Positions 58,063 through 64,000 of a stretch of 64,000 nt of DNA are shown piece after piece. Position numbers and translations under genes: made by a program. This stretch comes from a virus. The notes below the pieces were generated by a model. That model saw nothing but the letters and a program-made list of their open reading frames with translations. It had not been told where the DNA came from and searched no databases. Each line of letters begins with the position of its first letter. Within the stretch, counting starts at the first letter, position 1. The DNA lies in the IMG/VR virus record IMGVR_UViG_3300046170_000519, positions 124,001-188,000 of that record, one strand, 5' to 3'.

Positions 58063-58654
58063 CAACGAAGAAGATAACAAATTAATTAATGAAATAAAAA
58101 AAGGAATTAATGCAAGTTTAAATTTCAATTTTTTACTTCAAAAACATTCTCCATTATTTTTCAAGATAAGTAGGTTTTACTTAAATTCTCAAAAGAAAAA
58201 TGTAATTTATGATTTTAATAAAGATAAAAATTTTTACTTTTATAAATTTATTTTAGATTATGATCAGACTAAAGGAACTAAATTCAGTACATATGTTGGT
58301 AATAGAGTAAAGTGGCTTTGTCTTAATATAGTTAACTCAATAAAAAAGAAGTCTACATTAGAGTCCAGCGACTGCCCAGAAGATCTTGACTTCGTAACTG
58401 AAGGCTTAATACCTAATTCAAATATTTCAAGCCAAGATATAACTGATGTAATACAAGTATTAAAAAATGACCCAGATAGAAGAGTTTATGAAATTTTTAA
58501 GTACAGATACTTACAAGGAAAAGAAAATAATGTTATGCCATGGAAAGAGGTCTGTAAAAAAAGTGAATTAAACTTAAGTATTCAGGGTTGTATAAATATA
58601 CATAATAAATTTATAAAAAAAATAAAAAATAAACAAAAAACAAAACAATACTAA
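58046..58654 (+). CDS. Phage late sigma factor-like protein (T4 gp55 type)
   Basis: 202 residues. FILDYDQTKGTKFSTYVGNRVKWLCLNI (about 68-95) matches sigma-70 region 2, with the FSTY and W positions that bind and melt the -10 element. The C-terminal part (DRRVYEIFKYRYLQG ... SIQGCINIHNKFIKKIKNK) resembles a reduced region 4 helix-turn-helix. The small size and absence of regions 1 and 3 fit T4 gp55-like late sigma factors, which read a -10 only. It is the natural candidate to recognise the TTTTTGTGTAWA motif before the late genes. It overlaps the dNMP kinase by 17 bases and precedes ssb by 2 nt. Confidence 0.7.
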   Translation: MNQNYNNEEDNKLINEIKKGINASLNFNFLLQKHSPLFFKISRFYLNSQKKNVIYDFNKDKNFYFYKFILDYDQTKGTKFSTYVGNRVKWLCLNIVNSIKKKSTLESSDCPEDLDFVTEGLIPNSNISSQDITDVIQVLKNDPDRRVYEIFKYRYLQGKENNVMPWKEVCKKSELNLSIQGCINIHNKFIKKIKNKQKTKQY

Positions 58655-58656
58655 TC

Positions 58657-59106
58657 ATGGCTTTTTATTTAAATCAATTCCATTGCATAGGAAATTTAGT
58701 TGCCGATCCTGAAATTAAAAATGCTGGATCTACAAAAGTCTGTAAATTCAGAATTGCAGTTAATAATCCTCATAATGAATCTGCGTTATTTTTTTATGTG
58801 GATGTTTGGGGTAAAGAGGGAGAAAAATGTATGCTTCTCAAGAAAGGAGCTCAAGTCTTTATATCTAATGCTTCAATTATACCTAAGCAATACCAAAAAG
58901 ACTGTAACGGAACTCCAGTCTCTTGCACAACATTCACCGTAAATGTGGACGGTTATTGCGGTAAGGTTCAATTTGGTCCAAAAACTGAGATCCCAAGCTC
59001 CAATAAAATATCAAAAAATAAAACTAATAAAATTAACAACCCAGCAGAAACAAAAGAAAGCGATGAAGAAGATTATTCCGATTTCGAGCAAGAATTTGAG
59101 TTTTAA
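58657..59106 (+). CDS. ssb: Single-stranded DNA-binding protein (SSB)
   Basis: 149 residues with the bacterial-type OB fold: 'FHCIGNLVADPEIKN' at the N-terminus, 'CKFRIAVNN', 'FFYVDVWGKEGEKC' and 'LKKGAQVFISNASI', all standard SSB landmarks. A flexible polar linker follows, ending in an acidic tail DYSDFEQEFEF, like the protein-interaction tip of bacterial SSB. It coats ssDNA during replication and recombination. It is the last gene of the plus-strand operon and ends with a 4-base overlap with the convergent membrane-protein gene. Confidence 0.92.
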   Translation: MAFYLNQFHCIGNLVADPEIKNAGSTKVCKFRIAVNNPHNESALFFYVDVWGKEGEKCMLLKKGAQVFISNASIIPKQYQKDCNGTPVSCTTFTVNVDGYCGKVQFGPKTEIPSSNKISKNKTNKINNPAETKESDEEDYSDFEQEFEF

Positions 59107-60359
59107 TCTTTATTCGAGGTTTTTCTCCAGTCCATAATCTCTTCTATTCTTTGAGGAAAAACTTTCTTTTTTTTCTCTTTTTTGTTTTCTTTTGAAAGAT
59201 TTAAAACATCCAATTTATTCTCTGGGTTTTTAATGTCTGTAGTTCCAGCAGTTTCTTCGTTTATTTTATTCTTTAATTTTTTGTATGTTTTATTGACTCT
59301 TTCCTTGCTATTAATAAAAGATATTTGAGCCGCTAAAACTAATAAAATAGCCAAAGGATCAAACACTAACATAATAATAATTATTATTACACGAACAGCT
59401 TGATCGGGAGATAGAGAAACAAATCCAGAATCATTTAAAGCTTCTAGAAAATATTTCAATGGCCCTATTTCGGTTTCCATTCGCCTAATGGTTTCCCCTA
59501 AATTGTTTTTTTCTTTTTTAAGTGAATCTATTCTTTCGAAGCTTGATCTTATATATTCATTGCATTCTTCTATTTCTTTTTGTTTTATATCTAAATTATT
59601 GTCTTTCAGTCGGATATTTTCTATAAATTGATTTATCCTAGAATACTCTTTGTTATAATTTTCTCTATAGATTTTTATATTTTCATTATAAATATTTATT
59701 TTATTTTTAATTTCTTGTCTCTGTCCCTCTTGCTTTACTCTTAACTCCTCCAATAACTTTTTTTTGTTAGAAAATAATCCGACCTTTTTACTTTCCAACT
59801 CTTTTATTTCAATGTCTAAAACTTCTTTAGATTTCTCTAGTCTGTTAATTCTTTCAATTTCTATCTCAATATCATCTTTTAATTTTTTTGAAAGAGCATC
59901 TATTCTTGATTGTTCCCTATCTATCTCTTTTTGCTGAATATCTATTCCCACAACTTCCTTTTTTTCTAATTTTTCTATTTGATTTTTGTATTGATTTATT
60001 GAATTTTGCTCGTATTCAATTTGAACATTTAAGTTATCAATTAATGATAATTCTTGATTAGCTTGACTTTTGTGTTCTATATGCGATTTACTTAAAAATC
60101 CAAATATACCTAAGCTGGTTATGCTCATTAAAACAAAAACAGCAAAACTGAAATACAATTTCATTAAAAATTTTGTTTTTGCCCAATTCTTATGCAACCA
60201 TAACACGGTTACCAACTTACCAACCTCAAGGGCTGCTCCCATTATAATTACCGAATATTTAGAGCCTGGAAATATTGTCGATAAACCAAGTATACTAAAA
60301 TAGCCACCTATAATAGATATAGATAATGCAGATAAAATAGTTAAAAAAAATATTTTCAT
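59103..60359 (-). CDS. Coiled-coil inner-membrane protein (418 aa)
   Basis: Three N-terminal transmembrane helices (about 3-27, 36-56 and 68-90) are followed by a long Glu/Lys-rich coiled coil (about 100-310) and a final helix (about 323-346; VRVIIIIIMLVFDPLAILLVLA). A basic, low-complexity tail completes it. Similar membrane and coiled-coil proteins occur in marine T4-like phages, with unknown function. It could anchor a complex to the inner membrane. It is the only minus-strand gene between the plus-strand units, convergent with ssb and divergent from the FmdB-like gene. No clear sigma-70 promoter was found for it. Confidence 0.8.
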   Translation of the reverse strand: MKIFFLTILSALSISIIGGYFSILGLSTIFPGSKYSVIIMGAALEVGKLVTVLWLHKNWAKTKFLMKLYFSFAVFVLMSITSLGIFGFLSKSHIEHKSQANQELSLIDNLNVQIEYEQNSINQYKNQIEKLEKKEVVGIDIQQKEIDREQSRIDALSKKLKDDIEIEIERINRLEKSKEVLDIEIKELESKKVGLFSNKKKLLEELRVKQEGQRQEIKNKINIYNENIKIYRENYNKEYSRINQFIENIRLKDNNLDIKQKEIEECNEYIRSSFERIDSLKKEKNNLGETIRRMETEIGPLKYFLEALNDSGFVSLSPDQAVRVIIIIIMLVFDPLAILLVLAAQISFINSKERVNKTYKKLKNKINEETAGTTDIKNPENKLDVLNLSKENKKEKKKKVFPQRIEEIMDWRKTSNKD

Positions 60360-60416
60360 ACTCTGTTGTTACACTTTTTCTTGATTTTTATATGTTTATA
60401 TGTTACTATAATTCTA

Positions 60417-60806
60417 ATGCCTTCTTATATATATAAACATCCTGAAGAAGAAAAATATGTTGAAGTAATTCAATCAATGAACGAAGAGCATATATATTTT
60501 GACGAATCTGGCTTGCAATGGCAAAGAGTTTGGACCAATCCTCAGTTAAACACCGAATCAAATATAGATCCTTTTAGTAATGTAGGTTTTATAGAAAAGA
60601 CTGGAAAAATGAAAGGGTCCTATGGCGACATGATGGACTATTCAAAAGAGCTTTCTGAAAAAAGAAAATCTATACACGGAGGCATTGATCCTGTTCAGCA
60701 AAAATATTTTAAAGATTACTCCGCCAAAAGAAATGGAGCAAAACATGTCCACGAACTAAAGCAAGGAAAGTTTGAAAATAAAAATTTTAAAATATCATAT
60801 GACTAA
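60417..60806 (+). CDS. FmdB-like small regulatory protein (129 aa)
   Basis: MPSYIYKHPEEEKYVEV matches the FmdB-family start 'MPTYxYxC', here without the zinc-ribbon cysteines. The rest (GLQWQRVWTNPQLN, FIEKTGKMKGSYGDMMDYSKELSEKR) is polar and helical, as in phage members of the family. I chose the ATG at 60417 over the in-frame TTG at 60366. The family begins at MPSY, and the upstream part would be a hydrophobic stretch overlapping the divergent promoter region. A TATAAT lies at 60407-60412, just before the ATG. The stop shares a base with the next ATG (TAATG). Confidence 0.7.
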   Translation: MPSYIYKHPEEEKYVEVIQSMNEEHIYFDESGLQWQRVWTNPQLNTESNIDPFSNVGFIEKTGKMKGSYGDMMDYSKELSEKRKSIHGGIDPVQQKYFKDYSAKRNGAKHVHELKQGKFENKNFKISYD

Positions 60807-61339
60807 TGAGTATATCAATATACAAACCTAATTCAAAAAATACAGGGTGCGCTTTTAGTTTTCGTTATGGAATTCAAAAAAATGGCGAACCTTGTTTATT
60901 TGTTAATTCTATAAAGCAGTATAGCTGGGATGATTCATCAAAGACTGGAAACTTTTCATCGAATGCTAATGACCCATCCAAAAACTTATCTTTAAAGTTT
61001 AATGAATTTGAATGTGGTTCAATTATCAGTGCTTTAGTAAATCGTTATGAGTATAACACATTCCATAACTACGAACAAAACAAAACCACCATAAAATTTT
61101 CGCCATGGGATAAAGAAATAAAAGTAAGTTCCTTAGACTCAAAAACTAAAAAGTTCATAGAGAAAAAACAAATACTACCTGCTTTTGGCATATCTATTAC
61201 CCGTAACGGCTCTGATACTTTTAAAATTCCTATAGAACCTGGTGAAGTTGAAGTTATTCGCTGTTTTATAGAGTCTATTATAAATAAAATAATTAATTTC
61301 AGAATTAAATCTCAAATAGATAATTTAAAAAAAGCTTGA
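60806..61339 (+). CDS. Conserved phage-type protein (177 aa), possible nucleic-acid-binding
   Basis: Begins MSISIYKPNSKNTGCAFSFRY and contains 'SLKFNEFECGSIISALVNR' and a 'TTIKFSPW' strand, a beta-sheet and helix arrangement reminiscent of the Whirly/PC4 fold of ssDNA-binding proteins. I do not recognise it firmly. It starts on the last base of the FmdB-like stop codon, so it is coupled to that gene. Neighbours (SSB, Rad52/ERF-like) suit a replication or recombination accessory, which is inference. Confidence 0.6.
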   Translation: MSISIYKPNSKNTGCAFSFRYGIQKNGEPCLFVNSIKQYSWDDSSKTGNFSSNANDPSKNLSLKFNEFECGSIISALVNRYEYNTFHNYEQNKTTIKFSPWDKEIKVSSLDSKTKKFIEKKQILPAFGISITRNGSDTFKIPIEPGEVEVIRCFIESIINKIINFRIKSQIDNLKKA

Positions 61340-61364
61340 CTTTCTTTAGATTTTTTTCTATAAT
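61336..61364 (+). promoter_or_regulatory. Sigma-70 promoter abutting a start codon (leaderless)
   Basis: TTGACT (61336-61341), 17-nt spacer, TATAAT (61359-61364). The ATG at 61371 is 6 nt beyond the -10 box, so the expected transcription start coincides with the A of the ATG. The -35 overlaps the end of the upstream gene. Confidence 0.8.
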
Positions 61365-61370
61365 CACTGC

Positions 61371-62144
61371 ATGACTAAATCAAAAGCTTCCCTGCCTGAT
61401 AACTCCTTTGGCCCTAAAAGCTTCGAAAGAGATGAAAATGGGCTTTTAAAAAATGTTCAATATACATTCAATGAAGACGGCTCTATCGACTGGAGAGCCA
61501 TGGTAAGAGAAGAGCATTTATTTCCAAACAAAGCTTGGTTTGAAAGATTTAATAAACCAATGCCAAAATCTATTAATGGATTAAAAGATCATCAATTATT
61601 AATAAAACTTTCTGGGATAAAAGAGTTAGCTAGATTAAGAGGTTTTAATTCTGTTTCCTATGAAACGGTTGCGTGCAATCATGACCATGTAGCAGTTAAA
61701 TGTAAGATATCATTTATTGAAAACTACGAGACAAAAGAAATTGTTACATACGAAGACATGGCAAATGCAACAATAAATAACTGTAGTAGTTTTGCTGTAA
61801 AGTTTTTAGAAACTATTGCATGTAACAGAGCTTTTGTTAGAGCTGTTAGAAATTTTTTAAATGTCCATATTGTAGGTTTAGATGAAATGGATACATCTGA
61901 ATCCAGCCAACAAAACAAAGCAGACCAACCCTCTTCACTTAATTCTTTCTCCATACATTCAACTCTTGAAAAAGCAGCTAAAACCTCTTTAAACTGTAAT
62001 GATTTTGATTGCTTTAAAGAATTTTTAGTTGATCTTAAAAATTCTAACGAATATATTAATAGCGATGCTCCAAATTGGAAAAGCTATACAGATATACCAT
62101 CAAAAGAAGCTAGAATACTTTTGAAAATTTTAAAAAGTAATTAA
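61371..62144 (+). CDS. Rad52/ERF-like single-strand annealing protein candidate
   Basis: 257 residues. The N-terminal part (DGSIDWRAMVREEHLFPNK) and the core LIKLSGIKELARLRGFNSVSYE, a VKCKISF strand and a long helix with 'ETIACNRAFVRAVRNFLNVHIVG' recall Rad52-superfamily/ERF phage recombinases. In those, a beta-sheet is followed by an 'ARxxAL/NRA..RA' helix and a variable C-terminus. It has no nuclease or helicase motif. Nearby ssb supports a role in DNA recombination or repair. It has its own sharp promoter and overlaps the convergent membrane gene by 4 bases. The family call is uncertain. Confidence 0.45.
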   Translation: MTKSKASLPDNSFGPKSFERDENGLLKNVQYTFNEDGSIDWRAMVREEHLFPNKAWFERFNKPMPKSINGLKDHQLLIKLSGIKELARLRGFNSVSYETVACNHDHVAVKCKISFIENYETKEIVTYEDMANATINNCSSFAVKFLETIACNRAFVRAVRNFLNVHIVGLDEMDTSESSQQNKADQPSSLNSFSIHSTLEKAAKTSLNCNDFDCFKEFLVDLKNSNEYINSDAPNWKSYTDIPSKEARILLKILKSN

Positions 62145-62491
62145 ATATATTTTTTGATTAAGAAATATACTAAAACAGGATATGTAAAAAAAGAAACTAT
62201 TGGTAAATAAACTGGACCGTTTAAATAATAACATAAAATTCCAGAAAAAATAGCTCCAACCCAATGACAAAAGCAAATAGGGCAAGTTAGCAACTCTCCT
62301 AAAATTCCCCAATTTTTATATACATATTCCTCAAAATCTGTCGGGGTATATATCATTACTTTTCTTCTTCTCAAGCATAACCAAATCTTTAAAAATTTAC
62401 ATTTCAATGTCGTTGTTTGCCATGTGAAAATCCAATTTAAGGTTGCTATAAAACCTAATATGTATATTTCTATAAATAATAAATTAATCAT
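62141..62491 (-). CDS. Small membrane protein with CPIC motif (DUF1360-like)
   Basis: 116 residues with an N-terminal hydrophobic segment (about 3-23), a basic loop (CLRRRKVM) and two further transmembrane helices (about 73-90 and 93-111). 'LLTCPICFCHWVGAIF' at about 66-81 matches the CP.C..FW motif of DUF1360 proteins of phages and bacilli. Function is unknown. It overlaps the Rad52/ERF-like gene tail to tail by 4 bases. A TATAAT box lies about 14 nt before the ATG without a good -35. Confidence 0.65.
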   Translation of the reverse strand: MINLLFIEIYILGFIATLNWIFTWQTTTLKCKFLKIWLCLRRRKVMIYTPTDFEEYVYKNWGILGELLTCPICFCHWVGAIFSGILCYYLNGPVYLPIVSFFTYPVLVYFLIKKYI

Positions 62492-62523
62492 AATAATATT
62501 ATGTATTATAAATGTATTCTTTT

Positions 62524-64000
62524 TTATTTCCAGTGTAATATTCCAGAGAATATACCGTAACCTTTATGTAAAACTCCTTTAGTCATTGCGTTTGGAGTTT
62601 TTGATAACATTGGATTATAATATCCAGGCCCCTTACCTGCTAAATTAAACTGAACAGAGTCTGCTACGAATGTTTGACCACAACCAACAGCTACTGGACC
62701 ACAAGCTAATGTATACTCTGGATTAATATCGAAATCTGCACTTCCACCAATTCTAGGCTTCCAAGATTTACAATCTAATTCCTGATTAAAAATATTAGTT
62801 ATTTCCCACTGATCTGCGCCGCTTAAAGTCAAACCTACTACCCCCGCATTCCATAAACTAACAACTATCCCCCCTTCTCCAGCACCAACTCCAGTAGGAA
62901 AAGCTCCTATAGTTTCTGTTGAAAAACTTCTATTAACTGAACAAGTTTGATCTACAGCTCTAGTAGCTGGATTCACAAGATTAACTTGCTTTGCAGCATA
63001 TGCCCCGCTATAAAATGTAAAATTAGTGAAATCGAAACAAGAAACAGAATCATCTATGCAAAAATTTTGAGAAGTGTTGAATGTTTTAATTGATGATGAA
63101 TTTTTAAATAGCGATCCGCTATACCCATTGGTTGCAGTAGTAAAATAACAATCATCTTTATAAAAATCTATTGCAGTGCAGACCCCACCTCCAAAATCTT
63201 CTTTAGAAAAATTTACTTGACCTGATGAATTTTCCTGAACTTCTATTTTGAATGCTCCTGAGTCTGTAGCTACATAACAAATATAATTTTCTCTATCACT
63301 TGCCATATCTGTAACATTTCCGCACGGTATAGTCTTTACTAGGCTCGAATTTAAATCTGATCCTTGACTTATTTTCACCATATCATAAATTAACACTCCT
63401 TTTCCAGTCTTTGAGCCAGGAAAATTTGTTCCCAATTCAGGCTGATATAGTTCTTTTTCAAAATCATTAGCTGGTTCGGGTGGCGGAGTGTATCCGCATG
63501 TACCAACTAATATATATTGACCAATTACTCCAACCCTGTAAGCTATTGCTCCAACATTTTGAAGTAATGTACTATCATCTCCAGTTATTATATCATAAAA
63601 CCCTACTCCCGCTTCCCCCATAGCATAAACAATAGTTTCTTGATGAAAAAATTCTGCCCCATAAATTCCATTAAAATCATCAAACCCATACCTCATGCCT
63701 TTTTCGTCCCCTCCCCAAAATTGCCCTAAACTTTTTAAAGCTCCGTCAAAAATCTGATCTTCACCTGATCCATGTCCTCCACCAATGGTTGCTTTATGAC
63801 TCATCGATCCTTCTTCTATTTTGTACAAAAAACCTCCAGATGATCCGCATGAAGCTATTAAATGTTTTCCGTCCGATTTTAGGTCGTAAATAAAATTAGC
63901 ATTTAAACTGCCTGAAGACTGTAAATCGTCATTCACCCTACTAGCGAAACTTGGTGAATTTAAATAAGGTTGTGTTGAGGAAGCTGGGCTACCTAAATAA
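62524..64000 (-). CDS. Beta-propeller-like virion protein, 5' end beyond right edge
   Basis: The frame that ends at 62524 stays open through base 64000 (N-terminal visible residues YLGSPASSTQPYLNSPSF), so the GTG at 63936 is internal and the gene is partial at its 5' end. About 492 codons are visible. Repeated short strands (LIASCGSSGGFLYKI, FHQETIVYAMGEAG, ENYICYVATDSGAFKI, GGIVVSLWNAGVVGLTL) with 'AG.GFYDI' and 'DSGAFKI' phrases look like blades of a beta-propeller. No Thr stalk or catalytic motif is seen. A tail or baseplate structural role is inferred from its position and composition. Confidence 0.75.
   Translation of the reverse strand, partial: YLGSPASSTQPYLNSPSFASRVNDDLQSSGSLNANFIYDLKSDGKHLIASCGSSGGFLYKIEEGSMSHKATIGGGHGSGEDQIFDGALKSLGQFWGGDEKGMRYGFDDFNGIYGAEFFHQETIVYAMGEAGVGFYDIITGDDSTLLQNVGAIAYRVGVIGQYILVGTCGYTPPPEPANDFEKELYQPELGTNFPGSKTGKGVLIYDMVKISQGSDLNSSLVKTIPCGNVTDMASDRENYICYVATDSGAFKIEVQENSSGQVNFSKEDFGGGVCTAIDFYKDDCYFTTATNGYSGSLFKNSSSIKTFNTSQNFCIDDSVSCFDFTNFTFYSGAYAAKQVNLVNPATRAVDQTCSVNRSFSTETIGAFPTGVGAGEGGIVVSLWNAGVVGLTLSGADQWEITNIFNQELDCKSWKPRIGGSADFDINPEYTLACGPVAVGCGQTFVADSVQFNLAGKGPGYYNPMLSKTPNAMTKGVLHKGYGIFSGILHWK

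Noticed and set aside
60366-60416. TTG start for the FmdB-like gene
   Set aside because: It adds a hydrophobic stretch not found in the family and lies over the divergent promoter region; the ATG at 60417 gives the family start MPSY.
63934-63936. GTG start of the right-edge gene
   Set aside because: The frame continues open upstream to the window edge with sensible codons, so the true start lies outside.
1-64000. tRNA genes, integrase, transposase or reverse transcriptase (DGR)
   Set aside because: No cloverleaf-like segment, recombinase motif or YxDD motif was seen on either strand, although a full scan by eye is not exhaustive.

Overview
This 64 kb window is part of a large tailed-phage genome (Caudoviricetes). 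The sequence shows phage-type DNA metabolism genes (class I ribonucleotide reductase, dUTPase, dNMP kinase, SSB), a T4 gp55-like sigma factor, a holin and spanin pair, and large virion fibre genes. It is AT-rich and close-packed, with few Shine-Dalgarno motifs. A marine host is an inference: it rests on a Cys-rich 'DP.ACNYDP' module and on a 'HGYMGG' domain that I recall from marine phages. The host is not identified. Five promoters of the form TTGAYT-16/17-TATAAT suggest a host with an ordinary sigma-70.

Layout. 1-3.65 kb (minus): a partial Cys/Thr/Pro-rich structural gene cut by the left edge, a small ORF, a putative unimolecular spanin and a 3-TM holin. 3.68-6.2 kb (minus): three small genes, then dut and nrdB. 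6.26-48.8 kb (minus): about 42 kb of structural genes, most built on one plan, in which globular or Cys-rich domains are joined by Thr-alternating linkers ([16 protein letters not shown]). It includes a 4048-residue protein with an N-terminal LysM and a C-terminal trypsin-like protease. It also includes a 20.7 kb locus (20079-40744) that reads as one roughly 6,900-residue TETQ stalk protein, broken only by four indel sites. 48.9-57.0 kb (minus): nucleotide-sugar enzymes (GDP-fucose synthase-like, two epimerases, UDP-sugar dehydrogenase), glycosyltransferase-like genes and nrdA. 57.2-62.1 kb (mostly plus): dNMP kinase, sigma factor, SSB, an FmdB-like protein, a small conserved protein and a Rad52/ERF-like protein, with one coiled-coil membrane protein on the minus strand. 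62.1-64 kb (minus): a small membrane protein and a beta-propeller-like structural gene that runs off the right edge.

How it may work. Early and middle genes have consensus sigma-70 promoters. Seven late or structural transcription units instead carry a short TTTTTGTGTAWA motif with no -35 box, often only 7-13 nt before the ATG; the encoded gp55-like sigma factor is the natural candidate to read it. The sugar genes beside fibres whose every second residue is Thr suggest, as inference, O-glycosylated mucin-like virion stalks. No tRNA, CRISPR array, transposase or integrase was seen.
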